DNA of 64,000 nt, from assembly GCF_003473485.1 (NCBI RefSeq), contig NC_053042.1, forward strand, positions 2,182,501 through 2,246,500. Reading direction: 5' to 3'. The translations under genes were made by a program, and so were the position numbers. Position 1 is the first letter of the stretch; every line of letters starts with the position of its first letter. The DNA is from Medicago truncatula (lineage: Eukaryota > Streptophyta > Magnoliopsida > Fabales > Fabaceae). Below are positions 1-13,010 of the stretch, piece by piece. Under the pieces are notes generated by a model, which was not told the DNA's origin, searched no databases, and saw only the letters and a program-made list of their open reading frames with translations.

Positions 1-370
1 AGAGAGGCTAATACAATTGGCCTTATGTTACTGCATGCATATTTATACCACAATTGGCAACTCAGATCAGATCAAAGAGAGGGGATGTAGTATCTATTGA
101 TTTTGAGACCTACTATAACCTTCACCCTTTTCTTGTTTGAATAAGTAAATTCAGATACACACAGTGTGAGGTTTTTAAGAATCATGCGGGGTAAAAAAAA
201 AGAATCTTTTGTTGGTTGATGTTAACTATTGGATTATGAATGTTTGACCTCTAAAGCCCATTCCATAAACATTTATACGGTTGATTGTGATTCTACTACA
301 TTCAATTATAGTTTGTTAATAAAAAAAAAAATTAATTATTGTGAATTGTGTTAAAGTAAACAAATAAGAA

Positions 371-373
<3 letters not shown>
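1..373. other. Spacer without recognisable gene
   Basis: AT-rich sequence with short A runs and no convincing reading frame, splice-site pattern or repeat structure that I can name. Confidence 0.5.

Positions 374-409
<36 letters not shown>
374..409. repeat. (AT)n microsatellite
   Basis: Uninterrupted alternating AT dinucleotides for about 36 bases. Probably length-polymorphic. It sits directly at the left edge of the LTR-like block. Confidence 0.95.
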
Positions 410-411
<2 letters not shown>

Positions 412-830
412 TTCGTGTCCTTTTAACTCATTCTGACACGTGGACTAAACGTCCACCGCCCTAAGGCTTAACGCCAATATCAGTGCACCGTGTTACACTT
501 AAGTACGCCTCCGCGCGATAATCACCATACACGTGTCCTCTAACCGTTTCCTAATCACACACCACAAAACCCGAAAGTGGTTATTCTCACGCGCGTCTTT
601 ATAAGGGTGACTTAGCTTCACCCTCAAGGTATGGTTCACTTTCCACAACACTTTCTACACATTCTTTTTTCAATTACTGACTTGAGCGTTGGAGTGCTAA
701 GTTGCCTGCATACACCTTTCGTTCTACCGTGAAGATTCATCGCTACCGACTAGAGCACATTCCGTCACCATTGTCTTTCATTCATCCTCACCAGACAGAT
801 CATTAGTATTTTGGGTGTTGTGATTGTTTT
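410..830 (+). mobile_element. LTR-like retrotransposon remnant
   Basis: A block less AT-rich than its surroundings, with many CG dinucleotides, a TATA-like element (TTTATAAGGG, near 597-607) and, about 75 bases later, the phrase TTACTGACTTGAGCGTTGGA. From memory that phrase resembles the transcribed region of LTRs of Ogre-type Ty3 elements in legumes. No protease, integrase or reverse transcriptase frame follows, so at most this is a solo or truncated LTR. Family assignment is inference. Confidence 0.4.
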
Positions 831-2640
831 CCTATATTTTCTCTTTGTCATATTTTGCCAGCAACTTGTACCAGAGGTTTTGGTATGGTCTAATGATATG
901 AACTCTAGGTATGCTCAATGATTGCAGCATTCTCTAATCTTTCACATCAGAAAAAAATGTACTGTGAAAGTGCTGCAATCACAATTTCTGCTGTGAAGTT
1001 TGAGATAGAGAAAATATATGAAAATATAAATTTTGAATTGTAGAATTTTTAAGTCAAGAATGTGTTAATACAAATAAGGATTTCATAAGATGTTGATATA
1101 GAACACATGCACATCGATTACCATTGATGTAGTGTGTGCTATGAAATGTGTCGGTGGTTGAAGAGCTTCCTGCCAAACATGGAAGTTGCACCATAAGGTT
1201 TCCAACATGAATTTTGACATGTTGGAAATTCTTAGAGTAGTTTAGATTCATGTGAAGTATACTTTTATGGTGGAGTATGATAGTTCTTTTGAACTATGAT
1301 TGTCGATGTTGACAATGTGAAAATTCTTGGAGTGGATTAGCTTCAAATGATTATACCCTTTATAATAGTGTATGATCGTTCTTTTGAACTATGAATGTTG
1401 GTGGCAACAACTTAAGCATATGCATTTTTTCTTTTTCTTGTACTCTTGTTTTAGAGAGTACTGCAAGATGTTGTTAGACATTTGTTTTGGAGAGTATGGT
1501 GTAATGGGTTCCATGAGGTGGTTGAGGTAGACTCTCTGTTGAATCAATTTTTACATATCATTATACAACATTCACGATTTTTCTCTCGCATTAAAGTTTT
1601 CATGTTATATTCCTGTGTTGTGGCTACGTTTTGTTATTTTCTCTATGCCGATTTTTCCAAACTACAAGTTTAGCCAACAAAAACAAATGTATTTTGGTCT
1701 ATGAATTTCTCATATAATTTTGTTTTGAAAACTAAGTATCTGATCTAAGAACTGTCCAATTCAAGGGGTCTAATTACACAATCTACAATCGGGGAGCATT
1801 TAAAGTCAGAGTTATGCATGACTGTATGGACTTAACCTACTAGAATTGACATTAGGGGATGAAACTGGAGACCTTAAAAAAAAAAAACTCTAAAGTCACG
1901 AACCAATGACACTAAACTTACTAAAATGAGTTATCTTATATTTAAAAATTAAAACTAGGACTGTATAGTATTTAGTATATAATAACAAATGTCCTAAAAT
2001 ATATATATAAGAACAAAATAAAACCCATAAACCTTAAATTTGGTTTACATGCTCTCAATTGAAAAACGAAAAAGATGGAAGAAAAAAATAACAGGCTAAG
2101 GCCTAAAGTATGCACATATAGTCAATGCCAGGAAAATGCGATAAGATATTATTGATCAGAAAGGATATATAAATGTAGAGTTGACGATTTCACAACAATA
2201 ATAAGCCTATTTTTCAGCTATGCTTGTAGTTGTAGATTTCCAGAGAAGAAGAGACAACCAAAGAACATGCATAACTAAGCTACATACATTCAATGTGGTC
2301 AAAAACTAAGCTATGAATAAAATCCGTTTATGTGACTAGCTTTCAATGCATATTTGATATTGCTGGATACGGGGATCTCTAGAGAAACAGGTATTTAGAT
2401 TCACTTTGTGTAAAAAATCTATCATAGAGAATTATATGTAGGGGGATCCCCACAAGATCTTCCATGGAATATATGTTTTAGTGAGGTATAGTTACACCTC
2501 ACCCATATAGATGTCCTAATTGAATCCACGACCTTGCGAATAAATCAATGTTTACCTATTAAATTTGATAAAAGCAAAGTTGAGTTTAATATAATTTAAA
2601 TTAAAGTTTAGTGAAGGACAAAATTGAAAAATAAATAAAT
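831..2640. other. Spacer, no gene seen
   Basis: AT-rich spacer. Two near-copies of one phrase occur around 1273-1300 and 1375-1400 (a stretch around GATAGTTCTTTTGAACTATGA), so a small local duplication is present. A phrase near 1725-1750 (TATCTGATCTAAG) recurs near 14550, which suggests dispersed repeat material. No coding exon was recognised. Confidence 0.5.
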
Positions 2641-2649
2641 AATTAATAT

Positions 2650-3310
2650 TAAAATGTAGAATTATATTTTTTTTTTGAAAATAGAGATATATTTCATTAA
2701 CCGTAACATATATTACAAACTTCATAGAATCAAGAAACAAAAAACAAAGAAACTCTAAACATGCTATGTCAAAAAACAAAAACAAAAAAAATCAAGAAAT
2801 GCCTACAACCTTACAAACTCAACACTAGGTTCTTTAGATTCTTAAATTGTAGCCCTCTAATGTAGACAATCGTCTTGATCTGGCGAAGGAGCTTCTGCAC
2901 TGATTGATGCACGTTCTGAAATCTTCTGCTATTTCTCTCTTTTCAAATCAAATACTGAGTCATAGTCACAACCATTCTGCTTAAGTGATGCATACCACTG
3001 TTCCTATTGTATTGTCTTAGGATACATTGCATCACTGACTGTCAGTTGCTAGTATTAATGCTAACAGTACTCCGTTGCAATATACCTGTCCAAATAGCTT
3101 CAAAATATTCACACTTGAAGAAAAGGTGAGAATAAGTTTCATTCTCTTCTTTACGCAAGATGCATAATTGGTCACAAATAGTCAATTGATACCAACTTTA
3201 TTTAACCTATCACATAAAATCTTGCCCCCGCAAGTCAGAATTTCTGGATCCATCACTAATTCGATTTCAAACTAAGTTCATTAGTTGTGTCCAATTATTC
3301 ATCTATAACA
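2650..3310 (-). mobile_element. LINE-type retroelement 3' remnant (zf-RVT region)
   Basis: On the minus strand, 3175 to 3060 translates to a Cys-rich segment with the order C-x3-C, H-L-F-F-x-C, A-I-W. This is the zinc-knuckle-like domain that follows reverse transcriptase in plant LINEs and in LINE-derived genes. The flanking frame upstream (about 3310-3180) has stop codons and no complete reverse transcriptase is present, so it is a dead, 5'-truncated copy. The oligo-A/T tract near 2668 may be the tail. Confidence 0.65.
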
Positions 3311-5364
3311 ATCTCTTTCAAGATATTAGTTTTTATACTACTATGCCCGTGGAATATGTCTTGTTGGAGTGAACATATATTAATATAGAGATGTTTTCTA
3401 TAGAATAAAGTTTAATTAGGTGTCCATGATTCACCAGGATCAAAGTCGATCTCAAGGCTTATCGAGCGCTAACATATAATACTTACATATCATCTATTAA
3501 AGAAATCATCACCAAACAACGAAAGTTGAATCTACAAACTTAAAAATGAGTCAACTACTCACCAACTTTGTTAATTATTAGCTACAGGTACTTTTAAATT
3601 TATACATTCTGGCACGCTGATGCTAACAAGTCCTCGTTATTTATAAGGTCCCCCACTCTCTTCTCATCCCAACAATAATATTAACCCTGCTGCTCATATA
3701 AGAGAAAATATAAATAGTAGCAGTAACAAGTTGTGTATAGAAATATTCTTTTTTTGTTTCGACCAAAGAGGCTGGGACTGCATGCGCAAGAGTGTGATCT
3801 CTTATTAAGGAGAATAAAACATATGCATGCATGCATGAATTGAACTAACATAGTTTGGGGGCACGAGCTTAATTTATATATCTGCACTCTTCGTATTAAC
3901 AATCTCGGGACACAACTTAATTTTTTTTTTTTTTTTTTGTTAACCCTCTAGTTTTTAGGTGAAAAGACATCTAGTAATCAACCATAATTGTTTCATCCAG
4001 AATTTGAACTCGGATTTTCTTAAAATATTTGTTCTTTGGTGGAGTTATTAATCACTGGAATTAATCACTTAATTTCGGCCATTACCCGTCCAATTAAGTT
4101 AGTCACGACCCATTAGTATTAATTTGCCAAAATATTTATGTGTAAAGTTCTTTTAAGCTAATTTTGCCCAGTTTTTCGGACTGGTCCTTTAAAACTTGTC
4201 TTTCTAATAGTTTATTCAAGGGAAATGTTAGAAGATAAAAATAAAAGTATTTTTTGAAAATTGTGCATTCAATGTTTTGAAAATTTAGATATTTATTTTT
4301 TTGATACAAAATTTATATTTCTTAATTCATTTTTTAACTCCTATGGACACAATTTCCTTAAAAAAAAAAAAAAAACTCCTATGGAAACAAGTTAACAAAA
4401 CCTTTTTTATATAGTATTTTTTTTTTCATTTAACTCCGGTAAAAAAAAAATTGTTACATGCTTGACGTGACCTTAAAAATGCTGAGGAGACAACTCCAAA
4501 TCAAAAAAGTTACCTAAGATTCAAGTAATTATTATTTTTTAGAGAGTAATAAATGACCGTATATATGAGGCAGAGGATATATGACCCATGAATTATAGAT
4601 ATTTTAATGCAATATGTTGCCATATTGCAAAAAGGATCAATGGAGAAGGGAATATACCAAGAATTCTGATTTTGTTTCAAAAGTTCTCCACGTTGGTCAT
4701 CATTAATATTGCTGAATTTCCCTTCTTCTTCCATAATTGACTTATTTTTAATTTCCTTGTACGTGCTATTTGAAGCATGTCATGGCAGCTTTCACTTTGG
4801 TAGGGCATAACTCCAATATATATTTTTCAAAAAATTGAGAAATCGTTATTTATTAAAGTATCACTAATTATGATCAATTATGAGATCAAACTCTTACCAT
4901 ACATCATAGACCACTTGCTTAACTATAATCTTCAATATTGGAGTACTTGCTTATTTCATTCTCAAGAATATAACATGTTCCCCCCACTTAGGAGATTTTA
5001 GCTAGGCCCTAGCAATATTTCACAAAGATTCTTGTTACCCTTATGCATATATGTTTTATTTTGTAAAGTCATTACCTGGTATCATTATGCATGTGTTTCT
5101 ATCAATCATTGTTATTGCTCCCTTTTCTGACTCCAATTGTGCTTTCATTTTCTTGGGGACCAATGGTGGGTCATCATTGATGAGGCTTTAGTAATGGCTA
5201 TTTATTAGTGTCACTAACAATACGTTCAACATGCTTCATAGAAGGTATATTATTGAAAATTTATTGGAGTCTCCAATTGTCATGGTCTTTCAATTAAGCA
5301 ATGCATATGTGGCCAAATTCATTTTATGAGCTAGTTTTTAAGAGTGGGATCTAAATCCATTTCA
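3311..5364. other. Spacer with short repeat relics
   Basis: No gene recognised. A minus-strand patch at about 3975-4030 contains a B-box-like phrase (GAGTTCAAATTC), typical of tRNA-derived SINE remnants. Several long A or T runs occur (3919-3938, 4362-4374). The open frames seen here are short and uncharacteristic. Confidence 0.45.
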
Positions 5365-5376
5365 TGGTATCAGAGC
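5365..5376 (+). mobile_element. tRNA-iMet primer-binding site, LTR element remnant
   Basis: The 12-mer TGGTATCAGAGC is the standard primer-binding site complementary to initiator methionine tRNA in plant Ty1/copia elements. It follows a phrase ending in TTTCA that looks like an LTR end. A related phrase (AGTTTTTAAGAGT, GATC, AAAT, CATTT) recurs at about 5470-5510. No gag or pol frame is visible, so only a fragment survives. A chance match is possible but unlikely for this exact 12-mer next to such flanks. Confidence 0.5.
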
Positions 5377-5996
5377 TGGATTTTGCAGGGCATGTAAGAA
5401 TTGGACCTAGTCACATCGTGTGAAAGTGGATACTGAAGTTATATTTGAGTCTCACATTGTCAAAGTGTATGAGTTAGTTTTTAAGAGTAAGATCCAAATT
5501 CATTTAACACATGTATACCACGACAACAAAACTTAAAACTACTCTGCATACTTGAGCAAACAGCTTGATTTATAACTTAGGAGGCATTTGAGTAAACTGT
5601 TAATTAATCAAGTAGTGGATAATTTTTGCATTTGATTAAACTGTTTGGATGTTAAGCTTGGTTGATAATTTAAGTGGGACTTCAGTAAGTGATTAACTAA
5701 ACAAAAACTTATATAAAATCTGTATATATCAAAGAATTGTAGATATATATCATAACCTTTTCTTATAAGCTCTAATGAACACTTTAATACAAATCTAAAC
5801 TTTCAGTGAATCAAATCAGAATACCTAGTAAATAGCTTAATTGTTCCTTTACTGAAAATTATGCCTAATATAGTTACATGAGGTTCTTCTTCATTCATGT
5901 ATGGCTTTAGATTTATCCTTACATTGAGAATATGAGAACCATGTTTCCTAAAGAATATTGTGATCAAAGCTTTTGAAGAGAAGCATTGGAGTGATT

Positions 5997-8900
5997 TCAT
6001 CTTTTTTGGAAGTTGAATGCTTTGATACCAAAGGTGAAGATAAGTGCAAACAACACTGAGAAACTAACCACAACAATTGCAACCACTCCTAGGAAGTCAT
6101 ATTCAAAACCAAAGTAATTCCTAACAAATTCTTCAACACTTTGACCATTATCAAGTGTGTCCATGTTGTGTCCATATTGGGAAGTCACCAATCCATTCAA
6201 GGTCCATGCAACAGGACAAATCCAATAGTACCATTTCCACCATATTGGTATTCTCTGCCATTGTTATCAATTTTTAAAGTTAGACCATGTTTAGATAAAC
6301 AGTTTAATTAAGCGCTTATAAAATAAGCACTTATCATATAATAGATGTTAAGAAAGGTTGTTAGCTGTAACTCACAGATAAGGGAATAATGAAGCCTGAG
6401 AAAAGGCACCATATTGCATAGAATGAGGTAGATAATATGCCAGCAACATGTGGATTTGGAGTTATGGCCATTGTCATCATACCATAGTATGTATAGTATA
6501 AGAAACTAAAATAAGTGAAGAAGAGATTCCACAAAACTTTTGATGCTGTCCACTCAAATCCCATCATGGCATATACTATGATCCCATATACAACAGCCTG
6601 AACCAAGATGTGGGGAAGTTCTATGATAACCTGCAATTCATAATAAACAATTGTTGAGTTCTACATTTCAATTGCATTAGTACTTGACAATTCTTTCCAT
6701 TGAATGATTCTTTTATCGAACTAGTCTCATATCTCTTATTTTTGTGTATTACTCCTAGTCTCATGTTGTGTATGACTCATATTTGCTGATAAGTGATTAG
6801 ACTCTCAAACGTAGCGGGCCGGATTATTTAAATACAACATTCACTAGATTGGTCTCTATAACCCTAAGCATTGCATAGTAGAAAAATTACAACATTCACT
6901 CTGATGTCTGAGACGCAGACACAGTTGGCCGAATTTTGTGACCAATCATTGTTTTCTTGTGCGCGTTTTTTAAATGTAATCCAATTCATCTTGGGTAGTG
7001 ATAATAACCATGAAAATGAATAATGGAGTAATTAATACCTGTGCAAGAGCATATGGCATAGCTGAATACATTCCTGCAGCTCTTTCTCTGTAGAAGACTG
7101 TTCTCTCAATTGCTACTATTGGTTGTACCGAGGCACCATTTACAACCCCTATGAAGGTAACAGCAGCATACATTGACCCCATTGCATTGAATAAATCTTG
7201 CTCCTTTTTACTGTGATTATTAATGATATAGCATGGTAAGGATTTGTTTTGAATTTTATTTTTAATGTTTTAGTTATTGTAAGAACAATGTAACGATTCC
7301 ATTTCAATATACCTTTTCGCGCCAACGCCCCAGAATATCAGGCCAAACAATATACCCGTCATTATAGTAAATAAAAGTCTAACAGCTGTATATGATGTAT
7401 TCCTCCAATATGATAAATGTTGTTTCCACAAACAATATGTACATTGTGCTAAAAATGTCTGTGAATATTGAGCATCAAAGTGTAGATCTTTTGAACTTTG
7501 AGAAGGAACACTAAGCTCTTGGATCAATTGTTTATTTCTCCTGAAAAAGGGAAAGAATTAGTATTAAGATCTTTCGGCGGTACTCCATCAAAATAATAAA
7601 TTTCAGTGAGGAATTATTAGAACGTAAACTGCGGTACAAAAGAATAAAGATACAAAAACGTATTTTTACAAGGAGTCTAACCGGTGTAGTTCTGAGTTTT
7701 TGTACACATCAGTGAAATTGACCTTAAGATTTGCCTCTTTTCCGGCTGATGTAATTTCCAACATCCATGTTGCAGGATTATACCCATCTTTGATCGTAGG
7801 AACTCCTTGAATAGCCTATAGTATTAATTCACTAGGTGAATATTATATTGTAATGCTTCAGAAGCTAGTAATTAATATGCACAATCTCATTTACATTTTC
7901 TCACCTCGAAGTACTGGATCAGATCGGAACATTGGTTGCCTATTGGACCAGCATATATCTGCTCACCTCCCAATTTCAGAAGTAGCAGCTGAAAAATTTG
8001 ATATTGAAGCACTTAGCTTAATTCTTCAATATTAAGTACTTAAAATAAAATGGTGATTGAGAATTATTACCTCATCAAAGGAATCAAATATGTCAATACT
8101 CGGCTGATGGATCGTGCACACCACGGTACGTCCTGTGTCCACAGTGTTCCTTACTGTTCGCATTACAATCGCAGCTGCTCGAGCATCCAGGCCAGAGGTT
8201 GGTTCATCCATGAATATTATCGATGGATTCGCTACAAGTTCAACTGCAATAGTAAGTCTCTTGCGCTGTTCGGTTGAAAGTCCATTTTCGCCTGGCAATC
8301 CAACAAGTGCTTCTCTTAATGAGTTAAGCTCTACAAGCTCCATAACTTCCTCAATAAACATCTGCATCTCATAAAATTGAGTTCAAGTTAATGATTATTG
8401 ATTACTGATACTAACTAGTTTCTATGTATTCTGAGCAATCTTGCGATGTTTAAATCCTATTTTAAGGCTTAGTGTTTCATGCCTCTAATTTCAAAAGAAA
8501 ACAATTATACCTTTCTAGTTGCATGATCAACTTCAGGCGATAAACGAAGCCATGCAGAATATAGCAAAGATTCATAGACCGTAACATTGGGTGAGTGAAT
8601 ATCGAATTGTTCACAATATCCCGATATGCGAGCGAATGATTTTTGATTCTTTTGATAGCCGGATACTTTGATGTTTCCTTCAATGTATCCACTAGTTTTT
8701 ATTCCAGCTAAAACATCCATTAAAGTAGTCTTTCCAGCACCACTTACACCCATCAAAGCTGTTAGTACTCCAGGTCTAAAAGCACCACTAACACCCTTCA
8801 AAAGTTCGAGACGATCCTCAGTAACTCCTTGATTTTTCATTCCCTATATAATCAACATAACAGACTTAAAATGTTAGGACGATTTTAATTCTGATGCTCC

Positions 8901-11900
8901 ATTCCATTTTTCCCCACTGTGATCTTAAAAATAAAAGTAAGTTACCTGTGGCATGTCAACAGAATATGTGATATCATCAAAAGTTAGGGATAGAGGTTGA
9001 AAAGGAAGAACCATGCCTTTTCTTCCACTACTGCTAGCTTTGTTTTCGCTAACTTCTTCGTCCATCTTTGTATCTGATTTTTCATCAAAATCATTAAATA
9101 TGTTATCGCTTAAATACAAAAATTTAAGCTACAAGTACATTAACTATATATTGGAGATAAAAGACTCACTAGAAGAGTTCTCTTGTTGTTGCGATTGAAT
9201 AAACTCTTCATCTGTTGAAGCATTTCTCTCTTGCAATTTCTCTTGGGATAAGCCTGCTTGATCTTTTCTGAATGCTGCAAAGACAACATAAATGATACAC
9301 AATTATGTCTTAGGGAAATAAGTTCAAGTAAATTTCATTGCTCGAAATGAGAGACGGAGAAGTACTTACGACTGAGAAAGTGCAAAGCCAACGCGAAGAG
9401 AAAATTAAATAGAAAAACATAACCAATCAAAGCTCCAACTCCAATCCAATACCAATAAGCTTGAGGGAAAAATCCGCGAGATTTCAGTATCGATACTCCC
9501 AATGTTTCATTGGAATTAGGAGCAACCTGCAACATTCAAGGAAATTTATCTTATACAAAAATCTCATACCAAAGATCATTGAATTTCCTATCATAAGATT
9601 TCTTAACTATAAAAACATTAAAAACAAAAGGGGTTGGTTACCTTTCTCCAACCATGTCCAAGAAATTCATTCACAGCTATAGCATTTTGTCCATACATCA
9701 ATGGCGACGACCAATAACCCCACAGAAACCATTTATGCACATCCTCTAATGCAAAATAACAATGTTATCATAAGAAAGATTCAATATATTATGAAATTTT
9801 GAAGTTACATTACCATTTTTACCTATCTAGTACACATCCTCAAATACAAAAAAACAACTTTATCATAAGTTTATTACATTAGCCAAGTTTAGAGTTACAC
9901 TATAATTTCTTACCTCTTGAAATAACAAATCCTCCCAAAACAGTAACTGCAAGTAGTGAAAATGTTCCAAATGTGTTTGCCACTACAATATCCCTTCCTA
10001 ATGCTGCCATAAACCGAAATAGTGCAGACGCCATCTGATTAATGCATAGGACTACCAAGGACTGTTTAAAAAACCTGCCAATCAGATTCATCATTAGGCT
10101 CAAAAAATTATTTAATAATAGCATAGCTAAGAAAATTTCATATGATTTAATTTCACAGTACCTTCCAATATTTGGATCAAAGCCAATGGCGTAGTAAGAG
10201 ATGCATTCCCAAATGGCAACTTCTATGATAGTTATTGGTATTTTGAGGATCCATGGTGGAAGAGAATAAGCCCATGAAGGATAGAAAAGAAGATCTCTTT
10301 GCTTGTAAAAGATAGGAAGTTTCATGATAGTCATATTCAGCTCTGATATTCCATTGAACATTGCTACTGTGACAGTGAAAAATAGTGCTCCCATGTATGT
10401 TTGTGCATCCTCAATGGTAGAATGATACATCTTGGTTCGCAGAAATAACGTCGTCGTCAAGGTAGCTAAATAAGTAAGCTGAGAAGCATGAAAGACAACT
10501 TGCTTAATGTCACAAAAAGTAAAGATAAAAAAAAAAGAAGAAAGTGACACATGAAACACTTATTTTTTTATTTTTTTTGGTGGTGCCCACACATGAAACA
10601 CTTTATTTAACATTTTTATGAATAACTGCACGAGGAGTCCTTTACTCGATAAGATTTTTGGACATAGAATATTGTTTTAAAATCAGAAATTTAGACTCAC
10701 TTGTGTGGCTTTGAATATGTAGACAAAAGAATTTCTCTTCATAAGCAATAACTCTCTGCTAGCACAAGCCCTTAGCAGCTCCTTCTTGTTAATCCCATAT
10801 TTCTTTGTGATCAAGACATTTGAATGAAATTTAGACTTGTCAAATGGATCGGCCAGCTCTTCTCCAAGTTGTTTGCCTATGTGAAATAATTCGAAGGCTC
10901 GAGCAAAATCCTTGACAGTGACAAAGTTATAAGGTTCATCTTCACGAGCCCAATATTGCCATTGATCTTTTCTTGATGTCACCTATTGCATTACATTAGG
11001 AAGAAAAAAAAAAACTATAAATTTATTGAAAAACACAAGACACAATATTTTTCAAAGGAAGACTTATAGTGAATGACATTCATACTTCTTGTAAGAAATC
11101 AGCAACGCCTTTTCTTTCGGGACACTTGAAACCTGTCGATTCAAAAAACTCTAGTACATATTCTCTTGGTCCTTGATACACAATTTGTCCATCAGTGAGA
11201 AGTATTATATCATCAAATAGTTCATAAGTTTCTGGTGCTGGTTGTAGAAGAGAAACAAGTGCAGTTCCATTTAGAATATGAATAGATTGCTTGATTGAGT
11301 TGATTATCTGAAAAGTTGTTGAACTGTCCAAACCATTTGATATCTCATCCATGAACAACACCTTTATAGGTCCAACCAGCATCTCACCTTCACAAAATAT
11401 TATTAATCATAAACCTCATTATTTAAGTTTCAGATAAAGGTTTTCAGTTTCTTTGTCATGTTTTTCCTTGTCAAATATATTTTACCTGTAGTGAGTCGCT
11501 TTTTCTCGCCTCCTGAGATACCTCTTATCATTTGGTCTCCTACCATTGTGTCGGCACAAACATCAAGTCCCAAAATCTGCAACATATCACAAAGGAGTAA
11601 TTAAAACCTTTTCTTGTTTCACAAGTTAACTATATTTGGTGAATCTGGACTAACCTTAAGAATGTAGTCAATGACCACACTGTTCTGGTGGCCTTCTATT
11701 GCTGCTTCCTGCATATTTTGAGTGAATTACTAGCTCATAAATCAAGAAGCTTTATTGCAGTTTAACATGTTCACCATTTCAAACATTAGGATTCAAAACA
11801 TAGTCTAGGCCCTGTTTAGATAAACTGTTTAACTAAGCACCTATAGCATAAGCGATTACAATATAAGTGCTTATGTATAAGCTATTTCTATGACAAGATA

Positions 11901-12941
11901 ATGTAAAGTGAAACTATTTTAATATAAGTTATAAGGTGGTTTCATAGGCTTTTTCCATAAGTTATCCCAAACAGTTTCACAAATACTATGTCGGTAATAA
12001 GATCAGATAAGTCAATCCAAAAAGATTATTTAATTCTTACCTTCATATAGGCATTAATATCAGGATCTGGTTCAATCTTTGATTCCTTCTCTTTTCTCAG
12101 TAGTTCAGTCAACATTTCTGCGTAGTGATGAAGTTCAAAACTCTGATTAAGATCTGTTTAAAATATTTGGATTTATTTAAAAGATTTTTTCTTTTCTCAT
12201 TCGTTACCGTAATTTTGTCCAACCCCTTGACATCTTGCTGAGAAAGCCAGTGTTTCTCTCACAGTCATTTCTCCAATGTGATTATCATATTGACTTACAT
12301 AAGCTGATGTTCTTTGTGGAACAAACTCTTCTAGTCCTTTCCCATTGTATGTTACTCTCCCAGATTGCTGAAATTTTACCACCAATCAAATTAGTTAGTA
12401 TCATGTAAATTCAAATTCCATGCAGTAAATTTCTATGGAAATGGACATTATGACATAGTATTGTCAAGTGTCTGAAATGGATCCACTGTAATAAATGCAT
12501 CACACAGTTTTAAATTTCTACCATCTGATCTGAATCAAAGGTAAATATTAATTCAAACTGATTTTGTTAATTTTGAATTTAAGTCTCCAATTTGAATCAA
12601 TGGCCGATATTGTTTACATGTCTGGTGTCCGTGTTAGTGTCAGACACCGACAATGTGATTACATCAATTTTTCAAATTATTACTGATTTCAATGTGTCAG
12701 TGTCAATATCGTGTATGTGTCATTGATTGATAGGTTATAACTAATCATTGATTCTTAGAATTACTAAACTGCATACTATTTGAACCCCCCTTTTCTACCC
12801 TAAAATGATTGAAATCTTAGTTTCTTTACCTTCAAATCTTTGCCAAGTATCCCAGCCAATGCCAACAACAAAGTGGTCTTTCCAGAACCAGGTGGCCCTA
12901 AAAGCAATGTCATCCTACAAAAACCTCAAAATCTTAATAAG

Positions 12942-13010
<69 letters not shown>

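Noticed and set aside
8050-8374. Plus-strand open frames opposite PDR NBD2 (also at 19944-20207)
   Set aside because: Occur in both PDR copies at the same place because the sense strand is conserved there; antisense shadows.
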